A DNA stretch of 23,794 nucleotides from Fredericiella sp038205395 (GTDB lineage Bacteria > Chloroflexota > Anaerolineae > Caldilineales > Caldilineaceae). The DNA lies in contig JBBRBX010000097.1 in the NCBI GenBank assembly GCA_038205395.1, positions 1-23,794 of the forward strand, given 5' to 3'. Position 1 is the first letter of the stretch. Each line of letters begins with the position of its first letter. This document shows positions 1 to 7,126 of the stretch, one piece after another. A program made the position numbers and the translations under genes. The notes below the pieces were generated by a model. That model searched no databases and was not told the origin of the DNA. It saw only the letters and a program-made list of their open reading frames with translations.

Positions 1-2812
1 AGAGGCCAGAGGTAAATGGGGACAGCACCACCCGAAACCCGCCGTACCAGTCGTCGTGGTCCGGGTTGCCCCTGTCGCGAGCGGCGCAGCGCACGTGGTA
101 GACAACGTCGCTGAACGCGCCGCCCCGCAGCACACGCAAAACTTTATTATCCGCCATTAAATCCTCACGCCCGTCATCAGCTTGATAAGGATAAACGTAG
201 GTAGGACTTGTAAAGTTCTCACCCCATAAACTGCGTGTCCACTCCCACACATTGCCGCTCAATTCCTCCACCCCATATAGGCTGGCGCCGCCGGCAAAAC
301 AGCCCACGGCGCTGCTGCTGCCGATCTTGGTGTCGGCATAGTTGGCATAATCAGCGTTTGGCTCCTCTCCCCACGGATAACGCCGCTTGGACTGTTCACT
401 GGGCTTCAACGCGGAGCTGCTGCTGATTGAACAGATTTCCTTTGCCGGCTTGATCAACGGCTTGGCAATGACTTCCAGCCCGCCACGCGCCGCCTTCTCC
501 CATTCCGGCTCGCTGGGGAGACGCAGTTTATATCCTACCGGCAGCCATCCTTTGTCTGCATACATCTCATTCAGCCAACGCACAAAGGCCAGTGCCTCAT
601 ACCATGAGACACCCATCACTGGATGGTTGGGCAGATCATATGGCTCGCCCAAGGCGTAGGGCCGGTCACGATTTTGAAACTTACCCTCCTGCCACAACTC
701 TGCCTGCTTCGCCTCCGGCCAAAAGCGCTGCTCCGCATACCCACCTGCCTGCTGAAAAACCGTAAACTGCGCCACCGTCACCGGGTAACGAGCCATCCAG
801 TAGTCGTAGGGAAGAGGCTGGCGTTCATTCTGCGGCCGTTCATCCTCATAGCTGAACGAACCATCTTTGGCACTGCCCATCACAAACAGCCCTGCCGGCA
901 CCAGACAAAACGCCATCTGCAGCGGGTCCAGCACCGCTGCCCGCGTGTCGCCTAGCCTAGCCAGCGCGCGGCCGGCTGCCGCTCGCAGCACAGCCTTGGG
1001 CGCTACCTGCTGACAAACGCAAGCCAGCATCCAGCCTTGCAGCCGCTCCCACAAGGCGACCCCGGATGCCGTGCGCTTGACACCCGCCTCGCCTGCTTCC
1101 AGCAGCGCCTCCGCGGCAATCTGGGCCTCCATCCACTGCGGCAGCGTCACCTTTTGCCTCGCAGCGCCGTCCGGGCAGTCGCGTGGGCACAGTTCGTTGA
1201 CGGCAGCCACCGCGTCGCTGGTGCGGCCATAGCGCGCGGCAAAACCCGCCGCCAACACAAACACCTCCCGCCAGCGCACTGTGTCCCCCTTTACCAGCGC
1301 CGGCGCATCGACCTTGTAGTCCATCTCATCCGAGCGCACCAGATGGCAGGCAGCCAAAAACTCCTGCAGGCTGCGATGGGGAAAGGTGTAGGCGGCGGTC
1401 TTGTGGCGCACCAGCAGCCCGGCGCGCTCACGAATGTACTGCACAAACAGCGAAGCCTTATCATCACTGCCGCCCAGATAAGGCCGCATCCACGCCTGCA
1501 GTTCCTGCTCATCAATATCCGCCGAAAGCTCTTCGCCCTCCTCAGCCGCCACCTGCTCTCCTGCTTCGACAGCGTGGGCGCGGTAGGCGATGGAGAACAA
1601 CGCCTTCTCAATGTCCTGTTCCTGCAGATCCGCCACACCCAAAAAGTCGCGCAGGCTGGGCAGGCCGTGGCTGGCGGTGTTCCAGCGCGCCAGCAGCAGG
1701 TCAATGCTTTCTTTGTAGAGACGAATACGATCGTTGGGCAGCCGGCCGTTGAAGGTGTGCAACTGCACCATCATCGTGAGCAGGATCGGCCGCCGGGCCA
1801 GGCTGCGATGATCCTTGCGCCGCACAGCACGCTTTAAGTCCAGGCGCTGCGCATTGGCCTTCAGCGTAGAGAACGCCGGCGCCGGCCCACTGGTTAGCCG
1901 GTTATACCAATTATCAATAAAATGATCCACCTGCTCTTCATTGAACGGCGCCAGCATCACCTCGGCAAAACGGCGCAGGCGGTGATCTTCGCCCAGATCA
2001 TAATAGGCATACGGGCGGCAGGTGACGATACAGCGGTGGCGGCCATACTGGGGATCGGCCACCAGTCCATTGACGGTCTCCACCAGCAGCTTGCGCTGGC
2101 CTGTACTCACTTCGTCCAGACCGTCCAGCAGCAGGATAGCCGTCATGCGCTCATTCTCCAGCGCCTCGCGCAATACACCCCACGCCTCACCAATTCCCCA
2201 TTCACCCAGCAGGTGCTCAAGATACTGCTTGAACAGCCGCACACTACCCTGACTAATGCTGTGCTCGGCTGCATAGGCAGCCAGGTTGCGCAGTTCGACA
2301 TAGACGGGCAGCAGCGCGCCGTGTACCCGCGGCTGCAGACGTTCCAAGAAACGCTCAGGCTCGCTGCTCGGCGCGGCTGTCGCCAGCAGATAAGCCATAT
2401 GCTTGACAAACGTAGACTTGCCCGAACCTGGATCGCCCAACAGCAGCAGGTGCGGCTCGCTGTCGGCAACTGTCTGCACCGGCACACGCCGATTCTGCTC
2501 GGCGCGGCGGATCATACGGCGCAGCTCTGTTTCCTGCGCCACCTGCTCCAGCCGCGTGGTGTCGAGCGCCGTGTAGATGTCGGCCACGCTGGGAGGCGCA
2601 TTGTCCGGGCTGGCGAACGTTTCGCTCAGCACACTCCAGGGCAGAATATTGGCTTCATGCGCCAGTTCCGCCAGGTAGAGGCGCAGCGAAACAGCCTGCT
2701 GGCCGGCGTGGTAATGAAATATACCTATTTGAGAATGATCGATGACAACCGCGGCGTCACCGGCTTTACCGGGCGCCGCGGCTAAGGGTTTGGCGCGGCA
2801 TCGCCCGGCTTT
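1..2812 (-). CDS. NACHT NTPase with C-terminal FGE-sulfatase-like domain (partial; start codon unresolved)
   Basis: Probable NLR-like signalling or defence ATPase. My reading of the minus strand is open from 2812 to the left edge (about 936 codons). The P-loop GDPGSGKST lies near 2410-2440. A NACHT-type Walker B (LLLDGLDEVS) lies near 2105-2140, and a CRPYAYYD motif follows. A helical middle region leads, from about position 930, to an FGE-sulfatase/SUMF1-like domain (HPVMGVSWYEAL, LRLPSEPEWEKAARGG, LSGNVWEWTRSLWG, VLRGGAF, GGFRVV). The paired catalytic cysteines of true FGE are not visible, so a ligand-binding C-type-lectin-fold role is more likely than catalysis. There is no ATG/GTG/TTG between the upstream in-frame stop (2815-2813) and a GTG at 2632, yet the sequence from about 2760 reads as good protein. 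The start may depend on a frameshift from the upstream ORF, or the gene may be broken. The true C-terminus is probably only a few codons beyond the edge. Domain calls are confident; function is inferred. Confidence 0.85.
32..127 (-). other. DGR-like variable region at the FGE C-terminus (candidate)
   Basis: Between RGG (127-119) and GGFR (43-32) the codons are AGC GAC GTT GTC TAC CAC, then after a conserved VRCA block GCT, GAC, GGC, and later GAC CAC GAC GAC and TAC. Almost all end in C or T and differ in the first two bases. This is what adenine-directed mutagenesis of AAC/AAT codons yields in DGR target genes, whose variable region usually sits at the end of a C-type-lectin/FGE fold. No template repeat or reverse transcriptase is inside the window. 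Both would be expected to the left of position 1. Ordinary FGE domains also carry N/D-rich residues here, so this is a candidate only. Confidence 0.4.
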
Positions 2813-2815
2813 TTA
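2769..2815 (-). promoter_or_regulatory. Candidate -1 frameshift signal: slippery T-AAA-AAG plus stem-loop
   Basis: In the reading frame of the upstream ORF the codons GGT AAA AAG (2817-2809) create T-AAA-AAG, one base short of the dnaX-type A-AAA-AAG heptamer. A two-tier stem follows: CCGGGC (2808-2803) with GCCCGG (2774-2769), enclosing GCCGCG (2799-2794) with CGCGGC (2780-2775). The loop contains the upstream ORF's stop codon. The inner stem begins 9 nt after the slip site. A -1 slip would enter the NACHT frame just after its last upstream stop. On the plus strand the same structure is followed by CTTTTT and could look like a terminator, but no plus-strand gene precedes it. Confidence 0.35.
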
Positions 2816-3252
2816 CCCGCGCGCACGCCGCGAATATCCAGATCGCCGCCGATGTTGCTGTCCTTGACCTGCACGCCGGAGCCGCTCGACTCCACATCGG
2901 CGATGCGCAGGTCTTTGTCGACTCTGAGATTTTCCAGCTTGACGCCCACCACCTGTGCCGCACGGCGGCCCGCCTCGCTCTGGGCGAGTGCCTCCGTCAA
3001 CGCCTGCACCTTGCGCAGCAGCTCAGCGTCTTGATCGGCGCCGGCTCCCGCCAATTCCTCCTTGACGACCGCCTGCCGCGCCTGCGAATCGGGTTTCTTC
3101 TCCAGCCCGGCCAAATCGACGCCGGCATATCGCACTTGAATCCACTGCTTGACGCCCGCATAGGCATCCTGGATGGCGATCTCCGCCACGCCGGCCGTAC
3201 TTGCGGCCGCGCCGGCGGTGAGAGCCTCTACGAGAAAGGAAAGGGGGTCCAT
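2782..3252 (-). CDS. NACHT-associated adaptor-like protein
   Basis: A 156-residue hypothetical protein directly upstream of the NACHT frame. The N-terminus is Ala-rich and helical (LVEALTAGAAASTAGVAEIA), followed by a charged helical stretch to about residue 105. The last 45 residues are a short beta-repeat-like segment (LENLRVDKDLRIADVE, VQVKDSNIGGDLDIRGVRAG). The start is supported by AAGGAG eight bases upstream of ATG and by a promoter-like element 50-90 bases upstream. I know of similar small proteins next to NACHT/NTPase genes in Chloroflexota, but cannot assign a biochemical function. It may be a separate adaptor or effector-associated protein. Alternatively it may be the N-terminal part of the NACHT polypeptide made by frameshifting: 148 residues precede the slip site. 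There is no signal peptide or obvious membrane segment. Confidence 0.75.
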   Translation of the reverse strand: MDPLSFLVEALTAGAAASTAGVAEIAIQDAYAGVKQWIQVRYAGVDLAGLEKKPDSQARQAVVKEELAGAGADQDAELLRKVQALTEALAQSEAGRRAAQVVGVKLENLRVDKDLRIADVESSGSGVQVKDSNIGGDLDIRGVRAGKKPGDAAPNP

Positions 3253-3309
3253 GGGCTGTGCTCCTTATGTTCAAAAGTGGAAAGAGTGAAAACGTATTGA
3301 ATCGCTGCT

Positions 3310-3339
3310 ATTGTAGCGTAGAATCCAGCCGCTGCGCAA
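3310..3339 (-). promoter_or_regulatory. Sigma-70-like promoter for the NACHT operon
   Basis: Read on the minus strand, a -35 TTGCGC (3339-3334) is separated by 18 bases from a -10 TACAAT (3315-3310). The predicted start near 3303 would leave a leader of about 50 bases before the ATG at 3252. Sequence match only. Confidence 0.4.
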
Positions 3340-3386
3340 CGCAGGCAGGGCGGCAGTGTAAGGCGCATAGTAAACCAAGGGCAAGG

Positions 3387-3453
3387 ACGTCCCAGGCTCG
3401 CCCCACCGGCGTCAGGCGCGAACCAGCGTTAGTGGGGGCGTGCCTGGGTCGTG
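3387..3453. repeat. Long imperfect inverted repeat
   Basis: CCCAGGCTCGCCCCAC (3391-3406) pairs with GTGGGGGCGTGCCTGGG (3432-3448) with one mismatch and one bulge, around a loop of about 25 bases. Outside it, ACG/CGT can extend the stem past one mismatch. It lies between two divergent promoters and is not followed by a T-run, so it may be an operator, a structured leader or a small RNA rather than a terminator. Confidence 0.5.
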
Positions 3454-3567
3454 GCAGCCAATTTGCGCGCAGGGTGGCCCCGACCCTGGCACGGCGCACA
3501 GCAACTTCCGCACTGCCCATACAGTCTGCGCCGAGCCAGGGACGGCTGCGGTACAGCAGCAATCCGC

Positions 3568-3596
3568 TTGTCCATCGCGCCCCAATGCGGTATAAC
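3568..3596 (+). promoter_or_regulatory. Sigma-70-like promoter for the GntR gene
   Basis: A -35 TTGTCC (3568-3573), a 17-base spacer and a -10 TATAAC (3591-3596) lie about 70 bases upstream of the regulator's ATG. Sequence match only. Confidence 0.45.
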
Positions 3597-3665
3597 AAGG
3601 GCGGCAATCGACGCGCGGGCGCTGCTGTTGCGGCAAGCCCGCGTTTTTGGTAGGAGCAGGCAGCG

Positions 3666-4460
3666 ATGGCAGGCAGGGCGACAGGCAAAAACGGCAGCAG
3701 CATAGGCAGCAGCGGCGCGCAGGACGCGACGGCGCTCTTCCAGACGGTCAACAAGCAGCGGCTGGTGGAGCGGGTGGTGACGGATGTGCAGGAGCTGATC
3801 ATCCAGGGCAAGCTGGCGGTGGGGGCCAAGCTGCCGCCCGAACGCGAGCTGGCCGAACTGCTGGGCGTCAGCCGCACGGTGATCCGCGAAGCGGTGCGCA
3901 TTCTCGTCACCAAGGGGCTGCTGGAAAGCAGACACGGCATCGGCACCACGGTGCGCCAGGTGACGCGCGACCAACTGGTGGAGCCGCTGGGCTGGCTCCT
4001 ACAGCGCAACGGCGCCGATCTGGATGACCTGCATGAGGTGCGCGCCATCCTGGAGGTGGCGATCGCCGGCGAGGCCGCCCGCCGCGCCGGCCCCGCCGAC
4101 ATCGACCAGTTGGAGACCATCCTGGCGCAGATGCAGGCGCAGCGCGACGACCCCGTCGCCTTTGCGGCGGGCGACGCCGAGTTCCACCAGGCGCTGGCTG
4201 CCATTCTGCAAAACCCCATGCTGGCGGTGCTGCTGGACGCCGTGCGCGCCATCATGGCCGAAATCCGGCGCAAGGTGAGCCGCTATGCCGCCTTTGACGC
4301 GGTTGTGCTCGACGACCACGCCGCCATCGTTGCCGCCGTGCGCGGCCACGACCCCGCCGCCGCCCGCACCGCTATGCAGGAGCATCTGCTGCACGCGCGC
4401 GAATTTCAGCGCACGCTTGAAACAGAAGCGGATCCGGCAGGGACAAAACTGTCCGGTTGA
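3666..4460 (+). CDS. FadR-subfamily GntR transcriptional regulator
   Basis: A 264-residue DNA-binding regulator. The winged helix-turn-helix spans about residues 30-97 (PPERELAELLGVSRTVIREA, GLLESRHGIGTTV), the classic GntR signature. An FCD effector-binding domain follows from about 118 to 245. Probable metal ligands of that domain are visible: D170, H174, H218 and H240. The N-terminal 25 residues are a Gly/Ser-rich extension. The start has GGAG ten bases upstream. Family members sense small carboxylates or sugar acids and usually repress nearby catabolic genes, but the ligand cannot be predicted. The gene is transcribed away from the NACHT operon and is followed by a 13-bp perfect hairpin. 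It may control itself or the adjacent divergent genes. Confidence 0.93.
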   Translation: MAGRATGKNGSSIGSSGAQDATALFQTVNKQRLVERVVTDVQELIIQGKLAVGAKLPPERELAELLGVSRTVIREAVRILVTKGLLESRHGIGTTVRQVTRDQLVEPLGWLLQRNGADLDDLHEVRAILEVAIAGEAARRAGPADIDQLETILAQMQAQRDDPVAFAAGDAEFHQALAAILQNPMLAVLLDAVRAIMAEIRRKVSRYAAFDAVVLDDHAAIVAAVRGHDPAAARTAMQEHLLHAREFQRTLETEADPAGTKLSG

Positions 4461-4492
4461 CCGTTGTCTCCCCAACCTGTCTATGATAGCCT

Positions 4493-4523
4493 CAAGCTGC
4501 CGCCAACCATTGGCGGCAGCTTG
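4493..4523. repeat. Perfect 13-bp hairpin after the GntR gene
   Basis: CAAGCTGCCGCCA (4493-4505) and TGGCGGCAGCTTG (4511-4523) flank a 5-base loop, 32 bases after the regulator's stop. There is no T-run, so it is either a weak or factor-assisted terminator or a processing/stability structure upstream of the next gene. Confidence 0.6.
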
Positions 4524-4562
4524 CATGGTAGACGTTGCCCGCAGGGGAAAGGGAAGAAGATC

Positions 4563-4817
4563 ATGGCTAAAAAAGCGCGCAAGCAGTGGCGGGATATGCC
4601 GCCGTGGGCAAGGGTTGCAGTGATGGTGATGGTGAGTGTCCAGTTGAGCCTGCTGGCGAGTGCGCTGGTGGACATCAGCCGGCGGCCGGCGCAGCAGATT
4701 CGCGGCCCCAAGCCGGCGTGGGCCGCCGCCGCCTTTATCAACTTTATCGGGCCGATCAGCTACTTTGCCTTTGGGCGCAAGGCCGCCGCCGATCCATCTT
4801 CACCCGCACCGCAGTAG
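4563..4817 (+). CDS. Small PLDc_N-like membrane protein
   Basis: An 84-residue protein with a basic N-terminus (MAKKARKQW) and two hydrophobic segments, about residues 16-35 (ARVAVMVMVSVQLSLLASAL) and 53-70 (ending IGPISYFAFGRK). The FIGPISYFAFGRK ending matches the phospholipase-D-nuclease N-terminal (PLDc_N) type of short two-helix inner-membrane protein, which lacks any catalytic domain. An upstream in-frame ATG at 4464 exists, but it overlaps the hairpin and lacks a good RBS. The ATG at 4563 has a purine-rich GGGAAGAAGATC just before it. Function unknown. Confidence 0.72.
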   Translation: MAKKARKQWRDMPPWARVAVMVMVSVQLSLLASALVDISRRPAQQIRGPKPAWAAAAFINFIGPISYFAFGRKAAADPSSPAPQ

Positions 4818-4861
4818 AAACGGTAGAAACTGCCAGTCATGGCCTATCTGGACGCATTTAT

Positions 4862-4939
4862 GTGGTGAACACCCTCTCTCTGGCCACGTTGGTGACGCTC
4901 GTGGCCTTTACGGGCGTAGCCATTGCCTATGCCGTCTAG
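4862..4939 (+). CDS. Possible tiny transmembrane ORF
   Basis: Starting from GTG, a 25-residue product is almost entirely one hydrophobic helix (SLATLVTLVAFTGVAIAYAV). A 9-codon ORF starting ATGGCCTAT at 4839 overlaps it in another frame and ends in ATG TGG TGA, so a one-base change would make a single 33-residue membrane peptide. No clear RBS. This may be a decayed or real small membrane protein; confidence is low. Confidence 0.25.
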   Translation: MVNTLSLATLVTLVAFTGVAIAYAV

Positions 4940-5084
4940 CACACAGCTTGTGCCCTCTGTGTGTACAACAATCTATAGCGGCCATACAGCGATCAGGGTA
5001 CAGTAGTGACTGCAAGGAGTCAGCTATACTTGTCCGGAAGCAAAAGACGGGCAAGACGCTACGTCTCAAAAAAGGAGAAATAAT

Positions 5085-5480
5085 ATGGCGAAGATAGCAG
5101 CCACTTTTGAACAGCAGCAGGCCGATGCCGTCGTACAGGAGCTGGCCCGGCTGAATATTGACGATCTGGATTGGACGGTGCATAACTGGAGCGACAACCG
5201 GGGAACTGGTGTGGCGCCGGTGCTCGGCCTGCCGGCAGGCGGACTGACCGGCAGTGGTGCAGCCGGAGCCGGCGGCGGTCCCGCCATGGTGCCGGCCCTT
5301 TTTGGCGGGAATGACGATCTCGACGACGATTTGCTGGGCGGCGACGACGAAGACGACTATCTGCGCCAGGCGCGCGACCGAGGCGCCACAGTGATTGTCG
5401 TGCATGCCCCTGAAGAGGCGGAAGATCAGATTCGCACACTGTTCAGCCGGCACAGCGGCGGCAACATCAACGTATCCTAA
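5085..5480 (+). CDS. YflT/general stress protein 17M-like acidic protein
   Basis: A 131-residue soluble protein. Residues 3-35 (AATFEQQQADAVVQELARLN) and 100-131 (GATVIVVHAPEEAEDQIRTL) form the two halves of an alpha/beta domain like that of heat- and stress-induced YflT/GSP17M proteins. They are split by a Gly-rich linker (48-70) and a very acidic stretch (NDDLDDDLLGGDDEDDY). The AAAAGGAG RBS sits eight bases before ATG, and a strong terminator follows the stop. Its function in the family is not biochemically defined. The central region of the 6091-7074 protein has a similar motif. Confidence 0.75.
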   Translation: MAKIAATFEQQQADAVVQELARLNIDDLDWTVHNWSDNRGTGVAPVLGLPAGGLTGSGAAGAGGGPAMVPALFGGNDDLDDDLLGGDDEDDYLRQARDRGATVIVVHAPEEAEDQIRTLFSRHSGGNINVS

Positions 5481-5818
5481 CGCAGCAAAGCGCCGCTGCC
5501 TGTTGAAAAGAGTGCAGAGAGGTGGCCGGAGATGAGGCTTGCAAGCCGCAGCAAGCTTGCTCCCCGGCCACCTCTCTGCACTTTTTTTTGTGGGCGCAGC
5601 CACAGATTGTTTGTTCTAATTCGGATAGATTGATAGGGAACAAAAGGCCGGCCTGATGCGTATTGGTCTACAGATGGATGTATATGGATGATGTAGGTAG
5701 AAACAATTGTTAACAGATTGGCCCGTTTTGGTAACAGCTTGCAAATGGAAGTGTGACACAATCGTAGAGAACAAAGTTCTTTAGCCGACTCGTGACTGTT
5801 TGTAGAAGCGGAAACCCA
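5481..5818. other. Intergenic region after the YflT-like gene
   Basis: This stretch holds the strong terminator at 5511-5589 and then about 230 bases that are AT-richer than the surroundings. No convincing ORF was seen. It contains the palindrome ACAATTGT and a GTGTGACAC element near 5750, but no clear -35/-10 pair. Confidence 0.5.
5511..5589 (+). terminator. Strong terminator with nested inner hairpins
   Basis: Perfectly paired 19-base arms at 5511-5529 and 5564-5582 (AGTGCAGAGAGGTGGCCGG and its complement) are followed by eight T residues (5582-5589). The 34-base loop has its own structure: GCTTGC and GCAAGC can pair, or GGCTTGCAAGCC and AGCAAGCTTGCT can each fold. It ends the YflT-like transcript. 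Confidence 0.9.
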
Positions 5819-6019
5819 ATGTCCAGATCGCAGCAGAAGCGTATGCCGTCCCGGCCTGCCGCCGCCAGCGACTCTTTGGCCCGGCTGTACCGGCTGTACG
5901 GGGTAAACACCATCACGACTGATGTTTTCGGTAGAAGGGCGGCGCTGCCCAGCGAAATTGCCCGCCAGTTGAGAAAAAGAGGCAGCTCCTCAGGCGGGGC
6001 TGCGTCCAGCTTGCGCTGA
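5819..6019 (+). CDS. Small basic hypothetical protein
   Basis: A 66-residue, Arg/Ser-rich product between two terminators. The middle part (DSLARLYRLYGVNTITTDVF) looks protein-like, while the ends are low complexity. ATG at 5819 is chosen over the in-frame ATG at 5792, but neither has a clear RBS. No family is recognised. It would share the bidirectional terminator at 6027-6065 with the converging DUF2383-like gene, which gives weak support for transcription. Confidence 0.4.
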   Translation: MSRSQQKRMPSRPAAASDSLARLYRLYGVNTITTDVFGRRAALPSEIARQLRKRGSSSGGAASSLR

Positions 6020-6026
6020 CCGGCGC

Positions 6027-6065
6027 AAAAAAAGCCACCGCCCCTCAGTCAGGAGCGGTGGCTTT
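6027..6065 (-). terminator. Bidirectional terminator
   Basis: AAAGCCACCGC (6031-6041) pairs with GCGGTGGCTTT (6055-6065), with a further CCT/AGG pair inside. Read on the minus strand the stem is followed by seven T residues, fitting the end of the 6091-7074 gene. On the plus strand only TTT follows. Confidence 0.8.
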
Positions 6066-6090
6066 GATCCAGCCGGTCTGCTGCGGCAGT

Positions 6091-7074
6091 TTAGACCGGC
6101 TGCGGCTTAATCTCGACTTGATCCTGCAGCCCCAGCGCTTTTTCCACTGCATTGCGGTTGGCGGACGTAGCCGGCACGGCGAGCAGCACTTTGCCCTTCT
6201 CCAGGCTCTGCTCATAAAAATAGGCGTCGTCTTCTACGATGTCCTGGCCAATAAAAATGCTGAAGTACAGCCCAAAAATAGCTCCCACCAACGCGCCGCC
6301 CACCAAATATTCCAGCAGGACGCCGCTGGGGCTGTCCGTAAAAATGCCGTTTACCTGCGGGAGATAGATACGCTGGGCAAAGGCAAAAGGCAGCACGATA
6401 ATGGCCCCTATCAGCGCGCCCACCACAGCCGCCGCGGCCATTGTCTCCCACCGCGCCCGCTCGCGTGCGGGCGCATCATCCGCAGTAAGCTGAATCTGCG
6501 CTACATCCGCTATGTACACATCGTCGCCTGCCACGCCGGCATCTTCCAGAGCCGCCATCACCGGTGCAACCATCTGCGGCTCCTCATACAGGCGAACCAG
6601 CAGCGCACTGCCCTGGCCGCGGTCTTGCAGCGCGACCAGCCGCTTTTGCGCCCGGCGCAGGGCTGCCAACTGGGTGTGCACCAGTTCATCGGCTGCCGCC
6701 GGCGCTTGCTTGCGAATTACATCTTCATAGAGGGCGATGGCGTCTTGATCGCGCTGCCGCGCCTTTTGCAGCAGCAGCCGCTGCCGGCTCTGCCGCCGGA
6801 TCGTAAACCAGGCGCGGATACTGGTCCAGCCGCGGCCAACCGCAGCCGCGGAAGCACCGGACGCCGCTGCCGGCGATCCACCCGCCTGTGCTGCCGGCAG
6901 GCTGCGCAGCTGCTCTTGGAAGAGCGCACGCTCCTGGGCATAGCTTTTGAGCACAAGCTTGAGACCGCGATTGCGCGTATGCTGTGCAGCATACGCGTAG
7001 GCTTCTTGACTGTTCCAATTGGCTTGTGAGAGGCGGTCTACTAAAGAGGAAAGGGAATTCGGTTCCGGCTGCAT
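6091..7074 (-). CDS. DUF2383-like helical protein with glycine-zipper membrane segments
   Basis: A 327-residue protein. Residues 5-60 and 95-150 are long amphipathic helices (EAYAYAAQHT, LKSYAQERALFQEQLRSL; DQDAIALYEDVI), resembling the four-helix ferritin-like DUF2383/PA2169 fold. A Gly/Ala/Ser-rich linker of about 20 residues divides them. Residues 157-195 (LLVRLYEEPQMVAPVMAALE) resemble a GSP17M/YflT domain. Two hydrophobic glycine-rich segments follow at about 211-233 and 251-275. An in-frame TTG at 7107 would extend it, but ATG at 7074 is the better start, with GGGAGAG about 12 bases upstream. Such proteins accompany stress and desiccation genes. Probably an inner-membrane stress protein; exact role unknown. 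Confidence 0.75.
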   Translation of the reverse strand: MQPEPNSLSSLVDRLSQANWNSQEAYAYAAQHTRNRGLKLVLKSYAQERALFQEQLRSLPAAQAGGSPAAASGASAAAVGRGWTSIRAWFTIRRQSRQRLLLQKARQRDQDAIALYEDVIRKQAPAAADELVHTQLAALRRAQKRLVALQDRGQGSALLVRLYEEPQMVAPVMAALEDAGVAGDDVYIADVAQIQLTADDAPARERARWETMAAAAVVGALIGAIIVLPFAFAQRIYLPQVNGIFTDSPSGVLLEYLVGGALVGAIFGLYFSIFIGQDIVEDDAYFYEQSLEKGKVLLAVPATSANRNAVEKALGLQDQVEIKPQPV

Positions 7075-7110
7075 TGGTTTGTTGACTCTCCCGGATAGTC
7101 TGTGCAATTG

Positions 7111-7126
7111 GTTAGCCTGCGCTAAC
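7111..7126. repeat. Short inverted repeat in a divergent region
   Basis: GTTAGC (7111-7116) and GCTAAC (7121-7126) lie about 40 bases upstream of the DUF2383-like start. This could be an operator or a leader hairpin. Confidence 0.35.

Larger units (their letters stand above)
3253..3665. other. Divergent intergenic region
   Basis: This 413-base stretch between the NACHT operon and the GntR gene has no convincing ORF; the ORFs here are Arg-rich, without RBS, or extensions of shadow frames. It holds a promoter for each direction, a long imperfect inverted repeat, and a short hairpin CAGGGT/ACCCTG at 3470-3488. Confidence 0.6.

Noticed and set aside
1037..2785. Long plus-strand ORFs (about 266 and 287 codons) over the NACHT region
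   Set aside because: They lie opposite the clearly coding NACHT-FGE frame, lack RBS and motifs, and have shadow-type Arg/His/Gln-rich composition.
2769..2815. Plus-strand rho-independent terminator (GC stem plus CTTTTT)
   Set aside because: No plus-strand gene precedes it, and it lies inside minus-strand coding sequence; the frameshift or junction reading fits the context better, though this is not settled.
3308..4273. 321-codon minus-strand ORF
   Set aside because: Antisense of the GntR regulator; Ser/Arg-rich and without any family signal.
6058..7029. 323-codon plus-strand ORF
   Set aside because: Antisense of the DUF2383-like gene and begins inside its terminator.
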